From positions 6,035,492 through 6,099,491 of the forward strand of contig NC_133233.1 of the NCBI RefSeq assembly GCF_040436345.1: 64,000 bases of DNA, given 5' to 3'. The notes below the pieces were generated by a model. That model saw only the letters and a program-made list of their open reading frames with translations, ran no database searches and was not told where the DNA came from. Position numbers and translations under genes: made by a program. The stretch is from Pagrus major (taxonomy: Eukaryota > Chordata > Actinopteri > Spariformes > Sparidae). This document shows, in pieces, positions 15,001-26,650 of the stretch; position 1 is the first letter of the stretch, and each line of letters starts with the position of its first letter.

Positions 15001-15787
15001 AAGACATGTAAGACAAGAAAGATGTGTCCCTGCATGCCTTCAGGTCAGGACTGACACCCACCCTCATGTTTTTTCAACTGTGAACATCGGAGACGTTAAA
15101 CTTGCATTATCATTATGTTGGCTGAATGCTGTTAAACAAGCTCTGAATGAAAGGCATGACACCACTGTTGACCTTTAAAAAAAAGACTACTGCAAAACCG
15201 TTTCTTGATGAAAAGATCTTTTGGATTATTGGGCTAAAATGTGTTTGTGCTTATTTGCCAAAACAGGAGGAAAGTTCTCTGAAAACCCTTCTGTCTGACC
15301 AGTGAGGGACACACCTCTCGTCCTAAGTGTTGCGTGTAAATAAGGAGCAACTGGAACAAACATCCTATGCAGGATTGGCAGGGGAGGCAGCGGACTGGGA
15401 GGCCACACAGGAGCAGGAGCAGATATAGTGGACGCCAGGGCCCAGTTGGTGTCCATGTGCTGACTGCTGGGCTCCAAATAAAGCAGAGGGCAGCACATGA
15501 TAGCCCAAGGTGCATGCCTCTTTAAACATGAATGCACACACATGCATGCAAACATAATTCTGTGCGGTGTGGACATTCTGAAGACTCACACTCATTTACC
15601 AACCCTAACCTATTCATACTGCTACCCCAGACAATATCTAGGCTGTATTTATCATGTAACCTCAGGCTCTACCTGGAAAATAGCGCCCTTCTCTGAACTC
15701 CTTCACACACAACAGTTCTCTGTTTTTGAGGTCCATCTGGAGCCAAATGGTTATAAAACCTAGCAAACAATCATGAGCATTTACACA

Positions 15788-15789
<2 letters not shown>

Positions 15790-15836
<47 letters not shown>
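15790..15836 (+). repeat. (AC)n microsatellite
   Basis: An almost perfect AC dinucleotide run of about 23 units, directly abutting the TTAA target site of the MITE that starts at 15842. Confidence 0.95.
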
Positions 15837-15838
<2 letters not shown>

Positions 15839-15841
15839 TAA

Positions 15842-16195
15842 AGGGGCACTATGAAGTTTTGGAGAAATATTAATATTATTTACATATTATGAGATGATTA
15901 ATAATGAGGTAATAATTCAAACTCAGAAATACGTATTTGTTCCCTAACTGAATAAACAAGCTGTTCTCAGAGGAAAATAAGGTCCCAGAACAGTGTTTGA
16001 AGCTAGAAAGGTGGCAGGATCCGCCGCATATAAACAAAGTAAAACAGTATGAAATGTGATTGGTTTTTTTTTCAGTTTAATCAGTCATGAAAACAAAGAG
16101 AGTTTGTTTATTTAGTTTGTTTAGGCAGAAAAAAAAAAATCAGCCAATGAAGATCACTCATTAACATGTCTTCCCCAAAACTACAGAGTGCTCAT
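15842..16195 (+). mobile_element. MITE with TTAA target duplication (piggyBac-like, non-autonomous)
   Basis: A 354-bp element with no coding capacity. It is flanked by TTAA at 15838-15841 and 16196-16199. The ends are imperfect inverted repeats of about 25 bp: aggggcactatgaagttttg on the left, and on the right atgagcactctgtagttttg when read as reverse complement. TTAA duplication is the hallmark of piggyBac transposition, so I infer a piggyBac-type MITE. An inverted relative lies at 36721-37084 and a truncated one at 11908-12050. Confidence 0.7.
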
Positions 16196-16352
16196 TTAAG
16201 AACTTGAAATCTCTGGTACTCTGGTACATACAGTCAATGTATAAAAGCACTTGTAAAAGCACATTCTAAAAAACATCCTGATTTCAGGGTTTTTGCATTT
16301 GAACAAATCTAGTATGTTCTAGTATGTTCATCAGTAGTCTTAATGTTATAAG

Positions 16353-16929
16353 TACGGAAGCCCTAAAGGGCCATGCATTCATACATTTTATTTCCTCCGT
16401 TTTCCCGTGATAACGAGTTAATTTCATTTGTTTTCTCGAGATCTCGAGTTATTATCTGGAAATAACAACTGCTGTTTTCCAGAGATAACGAGATAATTTT
16501 CTCGAGATAACGAAACTTTGTTTTCCCGAGATAACGATATAATTAATTCGAGATCTCCTCATTAACTACATAGCTGGTCAGCTATGTAGTTAATGACGAC
16601 ATCAGGCTCACTTAGATTGCGCCGCCGATATAGCTGAAGCCTTGCTAACCGTCTTTTTAGATTATGCACACTAATGTGTATATTATCTGTAATAGCAAGG
16701 CATAATGCTATTTCAGCCTGTGTCAGGCCTTGATTGAAAACATATGTGACGTGGTGATCGATATGCTCCTGCTCCTCTGACATTGCTACACTGAATGATG
16801 TTTCCTGCAATGATTTAATATACTACACTATCGTTTCGTTATCTCAAGATCTCGAGAAAATTAACTCGTTATCACTGGAAAACGGAGGAAATAAAATGTA
16901 TGAATGCATGGCCCTTTAGGGCTTCCGTA
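16353..16929. mobile_element. 577-bp DNA transposon with long terminal inverted repeats and 6-bp target duplication
   Basis: The ends are near-perfect inverted repeats of about 50 bp beginning TACGGAAGCCCTAAAGGGCC. The element is flanked by a direct TATAAG duplication (16347-16352 and 16930-16935). Inside the termini are repeated 'ctcgagataacga' words in both orientations, typical of transposase-binding subterminal repeats. The interior retains a minus-strand transposase-like fragment (16562-16810) that ends in a fold-back hairpin. This is a non-autonomous, internally deleted copy. The 6-bp duplication and integrase-type helix-turn-helix point to an IS3EU-like or other integrase-related eukaryotic superfamily; that assignment is tentative. 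Confidence 0.8.
16562..16810 (-). pseudogene. Truncated transposase/integrase N-terminal helix-turn-helix fragment
   Basis: A minus-strand frame of 82 residues inside the transposon at 16353-16929. Its second half reads like the N-terminal DNA-binding region of integrase-type transposase proteins common in fish genomes: a GLTQAEIALCLA helix, then KRRLARLQLYRRR, then a segment ending INYIADQL. The catalytic DDE core is entirely absent. The frame stops inside a perfect inverted repeat (16560-16595), just after INYIADQL, so the natural protein was cut there by an internal deletion. A start at residue 10 (MSEEQEH) is at least as likely as residue 1. It is not expected to be a host gene. Confidence 0.6.
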
Positions 16930-19393
16930 TATAAGGGTAAGTTAGCATTACTAAATAATACTGACAAAGTTGGTGTAGTTGCAAGTGACACGATTCAAAA
17001 AGAATGGTCAAAATCAAAGCAGCAAAGTCTGAGACTTACTGACTTTTAATCACCAACAAGTTTTGAGGCCCCTGCATTTCAGTTGATGCAGTTTACAGCA
17101 TATTTTCATAACACACTACCTGACCTGCAAACTTTCAAATTCAAATGTGGTAGGCCAATCAATATTGGCCTGCCACAGATATTTATCAGTATCGGAGCAT
17201 ATGTTGACCATTATGCGCCGATATAAGACTTTATAACAGAGATAAATATGCTTGGGTTAATTCATAATTATTAAATTCTAAGTGAAGTTTATTGTTTCAG
17301 TGTTTTTTGAGAACCACATTCGAGGGATCACTGACAAAAATGTGTGCACATCAGCTGATAAGTTGATATCAGAATTTTTTTACTTCATAATATCAGTGTC
17401 AGCATTAGCAATGGCCCTGTGGTGAAAAGATGAAACAGAATCGTACTTTGGAGAAATGCAACCTGCAGCAGCCAATCACAGGAGGAGATATACTCTGCAA
17501 ACTTGTTGCAGATACAGAAGTAGAGGAGGTTTAAGAGTTGCTGCTTCAAAGCTTTTTTGCTATCCGGGCAAATGCACCCAGTTGTGTCTTCCGGCACTAC
17601 CCCTACCCTAACCTGCACTAATCACCACAACGCCCTATTTGGTCCAAATATAAGGCCAAACAGTGTGTGTCCCATCAGCTGTCACTCCTTTCAGATACTT
17701 TACGACCTCCAACAGCTTAAAAGGCAGAGCAGCATCACCTTCCATGTTCCATACACAGATACATACAGATCAGCTAGACAGAATAAGGGCACAACATTCA
17801 CACCTTGAACAGGCTGAGTAAAAGGGCTTCGGATTCTACACAAAGAATCTCAAATTATGAAAATGATGAATAACACCACTACAATATCATTGCACAGAGG
17901 ACGCATGTATTACAGCAAAGTACCTCCGCTGCAACAGGCAGAATGAGTAGTTTGAAGCTTAATGTGCTACTATTCAGCTTCAACAGCGTTTCCCCAACCC
18001 TAAAGATCTGGCAATGTGTCTACTGTCAGACTGACAATCACTGTCTGCGTACTGTCGCATCATGCTTAAATCCGACACCTTTTCGAGACCCTTATCCCTG
18101 TACAACCTCATCAATCTTTCACTGCCTGCTTAATCTCTCATAAATCCAAATGTAATCTTAGTCAGTCTCTGTATCTGAGGGAAGCAGCAGGGTGCATCCT
18201 CTGCTGCACCCTGAAACCTCTTCACGTGATTTCATTAACTATTAATATATTCGTCACATCTTTCATTTAGACACTGTGTTTACAGTGCATCGATATCGAT
18301 TCTTTGACTATATACAATATATTTTATACTTATACTTTTCATATTTTCATATATCCACTTTACTTATAGCTTGGCCTTTGCTTCACACAGTCTGTACAAG
18401 AAACAAGCAAAAAAGCTCATGATTAATGGCGTGAGAGGCTTTAAGAGGAGGGCGTGCCAGTGAAACAAACAGCTACTATCATTCAGCCACCACCTTCTTT
18501 TCTATCGTTTCCATTTCTTCATAGCCACCACTTCCTCTTTACAATATGTCTGTTACCTAATCTCCTCTGATATATTTGTTTTGTAATCTCAATGACAGGA
18601 CTAACACACTTTCCCAGTTCAAATTGTAATATATTAATATTGTGTTTAATCACAAAACACTGTTTTTTAAAGATCACTTCAAGCCCCCACTTATCAACTA
18701 TGGGAAAGTCACACAGTCTCGTGGTAAGCTTTACAATCAACAGAGCTCTTCTCTCAGCTCACAGTAGAAGAGTAAACTGTTTATCAGTGACCTACGAATC
18801 TCAAGAAAACCTTCTTTCTGTCTGTTTCAGATAACTGGTAACAATCAGTGGGCTTTATCCAGAACCAACATGACAAAAATTGTCTTGATTAGAGAGAAAA
18901 ACAATGACAGAAGAATCTTTTCAAAGAAGCACTAAGAGGTGGCGCCTCTGTAATGGAAAATCATTATATGTGCTATGATTATAAACTTTATCATCCAGGA
19001 ATTCAATTTAGACCTAGCACCCAGTGCCCTATCAGTACAGAAAATTACAAGAAAACAAGTAGTATCCTCTGCTATCAGTCATGTATTGATTGTAACACAA
19101 TAACATCAGGAAAGGAAGGAACTGAGGAAGCTGAAATCCAGGACAAACAACTCGCAAAACAAAGGGTCAATATTTAATCATACAATTAGATAATCTATCA
19201 ATAATTTTTTAATGAATTATTTAGTCTATAAAATGTGAGAAAATACCAATGTTGAACACTCCAAAACCCAAAGATATTTAATTTAAAGAGCAAATTGACC
19301 TCCTTTGAGAAGGACATGGACATCTTGCTCCTCCTCAATAGCTAGGTAGGGTCAAATATAGAGGACACATTTCCCCACAGGCGTAAATGACTG

Positions 19394-20185
19394 ATACCGC
19401 TTTTCCACCAAAATTAGCAGGTCTACACAGGTTTTTTAAACAGGGGTCAACACACTAAAAAACGCCTATTGACCCCATTCCCACTTCCCGCAGGCAAGGA
19501 AGCCTGTCTGTGATTTTTATCTGAAGCATTACGTTGTACGTCACTGACGTCACGTTTCACATCACGAATGCGCCAAAAACAATAATAGACCCATTGTGAA
19601 AGAAGCGTCTGTAAAACTGTGGATAAATTATCCAGAGCGTCAAACACCCCCACCAAATGATTCGTTTCACTGTCAGAATTTGAGCCATTCGGTCCAATAA
19701 CATTTGGAAAGTCTAGAAGAGCTGCATGATTAAATTATTTTATCCCCCTTCAAGTTAGCTGGGCACTAAACTGGAAGTTAGCCAGCTCGGTCGACGATCC
19801 AGGTATTTTCATATCCTGGAAGTTAAGCTTTTTTGGCTTCAAAACACCACTGAGCAGCTTTCATAGGAATGAATGGGGCTTCGCCTCCAACACTGTGTCC
19901 AGTAATAAAACATCCTTAATAGACTGCATCCCAAATTCATTCTTTATTTACGCGCCACCACCGTATGTTGATAATGTGTCATCACTCCACGCGGTGGAAT
20001 TTAGCGTTTTCACCCAGGTCTTACGTTTAGATCAAAGCTGAGCCAAGTCGAGGCGATAAAAACCTGTGTCTACTGCAGAGTCAATTGACCCGGGTGTAAA
20101 TGCAGAGTTTACACATTCCCATTGCACACAAAAGCCTGATCTTAGTGAGTTTAACTGGCAATTTTTAACAGCAGAAAGGGGGTAT
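19394..20185. repeat. Candidate DNA-transposon-like repeat of about 790 bp
   Basis: The ends show a weak inverted repeat (ataccgctttt..aaaattagcag on the left; ataccccctttc..aaaaattgccag on the right strand). The interior is richer in CpG than its surroundings and includes a perfect TGACGTCA palindrome at 19545-19552. I could not find a convincing target duplication, so the limits are approximate. Confidence 0.35.
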
Positions 20186-21188
20186 TAATTAACCCTGTCT
20201 ATCTTAACTGTTAACAAACACAAATGAAAGAACCACCATAATTTTCATCACATGATAAAGCCACATTCTTTCATTGTGTGATCACAGAGGGGATACAATC
20301 TTCTTCAGTGCTCGTGAGATTAAAATGTTTGCTGATGAAAGCTCACACACATTATTCTCTATCATCGTCTGGGTGAGAGAAATACAAGGCAAAGGCCGCG
20401 ACAAGACCAAGCACTGCATACCCAAGCTACTCCAAGTGCATGAGTGCATGTGCACACCCATCTTCTTATCGTAACTTAATTTGATTTATAATGAAATTCA
20501 ATCTATGCATTAAAACTGAAAAGACAGGTGCCAACTTGTCCTTGTATCATAGAGGAGGAAATCAAGGAAGGCCTTTTCACAGCTCTGCAGCTCTGTGTTA
20601 GCTAGGCTTTAAGATAGACATGTCTGCAACTGTCCTGGGGTGGTTTGAGACAACATTTCTACGCTCTAAATCAAGCTACAGATGATCAAATCAAAATCAA
20701 ATCAATTTTGTTTTTGATCAGAGGTAATGAAGGGCAGATATCAAAGGACCTTTTAACACAGTCAGAAGTGCGTTACATGTCAAATAAACAGAAGCCTTAT
20801 TTTGTCTAAATCTTGTTTTGATACTACACAAAAGAAATGGAACACATTAGTTCTCATATCATTTTGGTACTCTATATCACGATCAGTAGCTGCACTTGGG
20901 CCTGAAATGGACTTGTTATCTGGCTGGCATCTTGTATTGGCCCTGGTTCAGTGGGACATTTTTCATTGGACCTAACATAACACCCTGGCACACTGCTTCA
21001 ATAGCAACACCCACTCACCGTCACCATGGTTCATCACAGGCACAACAATAACCACCTGAGGGACTGCCCTCATTTTTTTTCATCCAGATTTCTCACTTGT
21101 TTATGAGTTGTTTCATGATCAATGTTTTCCATTTTTTATTTTTTTATTTATGACACCCATGTTAATCTAAACAAGACATATTCAAAAC

Positions 21189-21604
21189 TAGAGCCCAACT
21201 GATTTTTGGGGCCGATGACGATATAAGGAAGTAAATATTTCTTCAACAATATATCGGCCAATCAGAGTCAACGTGGCTTTTTGCTGGTATCACCTGTAGT
21301 TCTCCAGCAGATTCAAATATAGACAGCAAAAATGTCTGGTGATAAATATGTTAAATCAATCAATTAATAAACAGAATATTGAATAACCCTCATATTGTGT
21401 TACCTATAAGATGTTGCCAAGAAACAAGATATTGAGAGAGTCAGTGTTTAGTGTTGTTCATTCATCTGCAGTGGTTTTTGTTTATCTCAATTGAAAAACC
21501 ACATAGTCCAGCAACAGCCCCACACTTACTAGGGTTTCAATAATTAAAGATTGTCTGTATTATCACCTAATATATCGGCCAAACAATATATTGGTCATGC
21601 TCTA
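21189..21604. mobile_element. hAT-type MITE with 8-bp target duplication
   Basis: A 416-bp non-coding element beginning TAGAGC and ending GCTCTA. The inverted termini extend into 'atatcggcc'-type sequence. It is flanked by an 8-bp direct repeat with one mismatch (ttcaaaac at 21181-21188; ttcaaaat at 21605-21612). Eight-base duplications and this terminal sequence fit the hAT superfamily. Confidence 0.65.
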
Positions 21605-22641
21605 TTCAAAATAATCCACAACTAAAGACACATTTTAGCAGTTCAGCACAATTTAACAAAATAGGCTTTGCTCTAACGGTCACCAATCGATACACACAAC
21701 ATATTGTCTGCACACATGAAGACATCAGCACACTGTAATTTAGCATGCTTGCTTGGACAGTGTTCCAGGCAATTATTGCAGCAGCCCTCAACCTGTTGCT
21801 ATAGAAGCACCTTGTTTGTGAGCAACTGATCAGACAAGGCTTAAGGACAGAGTGCAGCCAAATCATGGTTCAGAGAGACATATCATAATAAAACAGTTAC
21901 CCTACAGTATATTCTAATTGCATACCATGTAAGTATCATTTCATATATCAAGTTAAATGTTTCTTTACAAATACAAGCCTAGAGTGAGCTAATGACATCA
22001 TTTTGAATGCCAAAATACCACAGACACACCTTTCCTTTCTCAAGGATTACTACAGTGTTAAATAGGAGGATATCTTGTTAACAAGGTTTGTTAAGCCTAA
22101 CTCAAGTTTCTCTTCTTTATTTGAGCTCTCCATTGTTCAAGACTCAAGCTGCATTTTCTCCATTATTTTGAAAGGTACAGCGACAAAAACAACTGACTCT
22201 ACTTACACTTTCATGATAAAAGAAGAAACTGAAGGACATACGGCTGCAGTTCAACGGCTCATTAAGTCCTATTCATTTAGGTGAGGCTTAATTAGACATA
22301 GGCTAATGCTAATTTTAATTTTCCGTTCTATGGAAAGGGTCAGAATCTTCGAGAAAAATCAAGTGCCACTTTTCTCTTTGGACTGTGTGGGGACAGACGA
22401 CCTTTCCGACATCACCAAAACTACACCAGAGAATGACTTACAACAGGGTTTCAAACTTTTCGTGACTCAAGTTAAGTCCAGGTATATCCGCCTCACCACA
22501 GCTTCAGTTTTGGGGTAATGACGCCCCGGCTTCATTACATAACTCCGAGCTCAGACAGAGCCCAAGTGAAATGCGCCGGCTAATCCTAGACAGATGAGAT
22601 AAGAAGTGGGACACGGAGTTTGTGACAGGCAGCTGTCTTAC

Positions 22642-22870
22642 CGTATTTGTTGGGCTCCCTGTTGTACTCCAGGATAGGCACCACAGCGTCGGGGTCCTGC
22701 GACTCGAACACTGAATCCTCCCCCGCCTCTTTATCCTCCAATGTGCCGCCGCCGGTGGTGCTGCTGCCGGTGTCCGGTGCCGGGTCAGAGACAACCGCGT
22801 CCGAGTGCTCCCCCTCCCCGGCGACCCTAACCCCTCCGTCCACCGGGACTACCACAAATCTTTCGCCCAT
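22642..22870 (-). CDS. slc12a7: K-Cl cotransporter (slc12a7/KCC4-like), upstream alternative first coding exon (1a)
   Basis: This exon encodes the extreme N-terminus of an electroneutral K-Cl cotransporter, a plasma-membrane protein of the SLC12 family. It starts at ATG 22870 and gives 76 residues plus one base before a clear donor (gtaaga, 22641 downwards), so it ends in phase 1. Residues 4-11 read RFVVVPVD, matching the FTVVPV signature at the start of vertebrate KCC1, KCC3b and KCC4 proteins. The rest is acidic, Gly/Ser/Thr-rich and disordered, as expected for the cytosolic tail. It lies in a GC/CpG-rich stretch, consistent with a housekeeping-type promoter. The common exons (membrane domain) are not in this window and should lie left of position 1. 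The choice of slc12a7 over slc12a4 or slc12a6 rests mainly on the second first exon, which starts like KCC4. The family is fairly sure; the paralogue less so. Confidence 0.72.
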
Positions 22871-23100
22871 GTCCCTCCTTCTTCTCCCCTCTTGTTGGAC
22901 TTTTTAAGGGGGAAAAACACCCCGGCCGGCTAACCTCTGCGGTTCACGCTCAATGAGAGCGAGCACACAGGACAGCGTACAGAGGGACACACGCTCACGG
23001 GGTGATCAGAGGATTGATTACAGTAGAGACGCGCCCGCCCTCCGCCGTCGCTCATTGGTTGAGACAGCCAAGGAGCGCTGTCAATCACCTCCAGAAGCAA
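22871..23100 (-). promoter_or_regulatory. GC-rich promoter region of the KCC exon 1a transcript
   Basis: The stretch upstream of ATG 22870 is clearly richer in G+C and CpG than the AT-rich surroundings, including a run of GGCC/CCGG motifs at 22920-22932. On the minus strand there is a CCAAT box (ATTGG on plus at 23054-23058) about 185 bases before the ATG. No TATA box is evident. This looks like a CpG-island promoter whose transcript begins somewhere in 22900-23000. The start site cannot be fixed from sequence alone. Confidence 0.5.
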
Positions 23101-26100
23101 ATCAAAGTGGGTGAAATTTGTTAATTGTGGAATGAGCGAGTTCTAAAATTTGCATTAACTTAATGAGATTCTCAACATAATCAAACTTCTCTAGTTTTTA
23201 TTGTTACATAAGTCCATCTAGTAAACGAATAAAAAAATACGTATAAGACTACATATAAGTCAGAATGTTTTTATAGACTACACAAGATGGCTAAAGAGAA
23301 AAGAAAACACACTCTCTTCCTGATATTGTTCAAGGAAATATACTTCCTCAACTCACTAAAATGTATATCGATAAATACATTTATTGTTGACTTTAAAGTC
23401 GACGTAGGCCAAGAAGCCAAACAATACAGCTAAACAGAATACTCTTTATGGTAGTGCATGTGAGACTGTGTCCTTATTGTTACAGAGGAGCACAAACTCA
23501 TGGCTAAACTCATTACAAGCTTCTTCAATGGTCTCCAAAGAACAGGGTAATTAACACTCACTCTGTACTTCCTCCACTATCAATAGCCTGCTACAGGAAC
23601 TCAATAAATCATTCTAATTTAGAAATCAGTGATGGTTTAGTCATTTGTCAGCCCTTAGCCAAAATAACTTTAGCATGTTACAGCTTAGAGCACATAGTTT
23701 ATCAGTAAATCAGGATGGGATACTCTCTCATGTTTCCAGGCAGTTTTTGATACATAGTCAACAACCGTCTTTGAACAGAGGAAGTGGCCTTCACCATTAC
23801 TTATCACCCACCTACAATGCAGTACTGAGTTATCTCCCCAGACAGCTTAATGACCATTCACACCTAGGCTCACCTAGCCCTAGCAGCCCACATGAAGGCC
23901 GGTTGGGTCAATGACCCACAAGTGGCCCTAAGACTCTGAAACTCAGAGCTCACACGTGTCCTTAACGACTCTTAAAGGACACTCCCACACAGGGTTTAAA
24001 AGCCTGCAACTCCCCTCCAGTTAGTTAGAACTGAAGAAGCCTCTTGGATGAGAGGTGAAACATCTTCAAGGAACTGAAACATGTCCAGTCTACAAGATAC
24101 AGCACTTCGAACATTGGAGCTGTTTCAGTTTGACACAATTGAAGGTCCACAGCACTCCCTCAAATCTTTTCCAAAATGTCCATACACACATCCACAGCAA
24201 AATCTTGCATTTAAGCTTGTTCTTTCATCATAATATCAGCTTTAAATAACATTTATATCTCTTTTGGTTTCATTGAAAACACATGATCATCTGGGGTTTG
24301 AAATCCCAGATCAGGATCCCCACACCAGATGAATAAAGTGTTCCCTGTGCAAAGACCCATCTGTTGGCCAAATTCAAGGGGAAGTATGTCACTCTGACAG
24401 ACTCACAAAGAGGGTTGAAAACATATCCTCTTCCCATAGATTACATAAGCAGCAGATTTGTAAAAAGAAACAGGTTGCTTCACTGAACATCTGGAACACA
24501 CCATAACAAAACAGTTGATAAAGCATAGAAATCTCAGGTCAGTAGATCAGAAGGAAGATCATGTGTGGTTGCGACTCCTGTAAGACATACTTCTTGCAAT
24601 GGATATATGGTAAATACAAATATGACTGAGCATAAATCCTAGAGTATGGTGGTTCAGAGGGTTAAAACTCACCAACATGAAACACAATTCACAAAACACA
24701 ACGTTCCAGAAATTTCTGAAATGTTGTGTTTTCTAAGATTTTTTTTTTTTTAAATGGCACTGTCATTTTTTGAAATGTCATGCTTTCTGAAATGTTGTGT
24801 TTTCAGAAATGTTGCTGTGTTTTGAGCCTCAGGGCCACCATACTATTGCCTTTTTGACACAACTACAATTGTTTTTGAAACTATAAAACAGTACACACAA
24901 ATGCAACTTACACATTAGCATGATCAAAAAATGATTAAATGAATACTGTTGAGGTGTGGAATGAAAGATTCCAAGCTCTAAGATGAGACACATTGCTGTC
25001 AGGGGCAGGGCAAGAGTGGTGGCACGCCCACCACGAATACAACTACCCCCACCCCCCACGCCCACCCCACTGAAATAGGCGAACGAGAGACGCAAAATGA
25101 CAACAAAGAGGCACAGAATTACCAAAAAGAAAACCAAGTGCCTTTTGTAGTTGCTCATTCTATCTAGGTGTCTTGCTCCTATATAAGACATGTCTATGTC
25201 CAGGGACCCATTGTTCCATAATACGTCCATGGGAGTAAAATATTTTAAGTCAGTGCAGCAAATAAACAATGTAACTATTAATTATGTAATATTACTTTTT
25301 ATTACTTTTTACTGTACAGTACTTACAGGGCTTTAACCCCCAACTTCTAGCCCACCCCTGATTGTTGTGTATACCTGTCTAATAGACTTTGGTTCCAGTC
25401 ATTTCCTATTCAAGCCTCTCAGGTTGCATCTTAACCATGTCAAATAGTCTGCCATTTACTTTTCATCTATCCAAAACTTCAGAGGAGTGAATATTTTGGA
25501 TGAACTCCAAGAGACCACTCTGACAGTAATTGCTTGAGAGTGTTACGTGGACATCTAAAATAGACAGCTGGCGGGACAGTTGGTTGACCGAGGGGTGGAG
25601 GGGTCACTGGGAGTGGCTGCATTGAGTAGTTTAAGTCAGTTCAGTTCAGCTCCTGATTAAAATGTCACCTGAAAGTGCCTTACAACACAAAGTTCTGTTT
25701 ACAAATGAATGTCTATGCATTTTGTTTATGTGTATAATGAGTCTTTACACTTCTTTGTGCAGATATTCTTGTCTCTTTAAATCTGACTGGATGAATGTAA
25801 GAAGGGTGGAAGCAGCACACCCAGGCTGTAAGCCTAAAATACAGGGCTGACAAAATAACTTGTAATCCTCCATGTCCATGGTGTTTTACTCATCCACAGC
25901 TAAACTCATCACCTCAGTTCAAAATGACTTGCAAAATGAAGTGCAGATTACTTTTTTAAGCTGTGTGATAACAGATGTGTCCTTTACAGCACAACCGCAG
26001 CTGCAAGTGTTCAGGGTGACAAATGTCAGCGTTTGTCTTTGTGCCGTCCTCGTTTTTGTCTAGTCACATTAATAATGGAGATCCAATTCTGAAAAGAAAA

Positions 26101-26594
26101 TGTGGAAGATTTGTTTAGTTATTGCAACCAACATTTATGTTCTTGTTTAGCTGTTTTTTATAGAATATAGAATTCCCAATGTGAGTCAAGATTTTGACAT
26201 ATTTAACTGACTTTCTCATAAATTCGACTTAGTTATTCAAATTTCTGACTTTCTTTCATCTCAACATTTGACTTATGAGTATTTCTATACCACTGGTTGG
26301 TTGTTTTAAACCATTCAATTATTTTAATATTTTTACATGACTGTATTTTTTTGTTTTTACTTCCAATAAGTGTATTTTATCCATTTAATGATCTGGTATG
26401 ACTGCAGTTTTGGGGCTTTATGTAACTGAATTAACTGAATGTTATTTAACATTATTTTAAGAGAATATAGCCATTTTGATGGCTTTGGCTGTCTTTTTAT
26501 TAGCCTGTTGTGGGCCTGCTTTTACTTTGTATTTTTACTTTTTAATTGTTTTGTTTGAATTGATGTCATTGTAAAAGAGAGTTACTCCTCAATA

Positions 26595-26650
26595 ATCTCT
26601 TGAGTATAAATAAAGGTTGATTGATTGATTTATTGATTGGTTGATTATCT
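26595..26650 (+). repeat. LINE-like 3' tail with (ATTG)n repeats
   Basis: The sequence ataaataaaggttgattg followed by repeated gattgatt units is the usual 3' terminus of L2/CR1-type LINEs in fish. The body upstream is not recognisable as coding, so this is probably a heavily 5'-truncated copy. Confidence 0.45.

Larger units (their letters stand above)
6308..22641. other. Non-coding: between the two KCC first exons (intron of the exon 1a transcript)
   Basis: Sixteen kilobases without a credible coding exon. It contains interspersed repeats listed separately: a partial TTAA-type MITE near 11.9 kb, a CA microsatellite and full MITE at 15.8-16.2 kb, a 577-bp DNA transposon at 16.35-16.93 kb, a candidate element at 19.4-20.2 kb and a hAT-type MITE at 21.2-21.6 kb. 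Stretches near 14170-14330 and 17146-17400 resemble degraded hAT-like repeats (words such as 'gccgatat' and 'tcggcc'), but I could not define their ends. The rest, including about 7000-11900, shows nothing I can name. Confidence 0.5.

Noticed and set aside
24829..25269. 146-codon minus-strand open frame
   Set aside because: The reading crosses repeat-like DNA (gacaacaaagaggcac type) and has no family resemblance.
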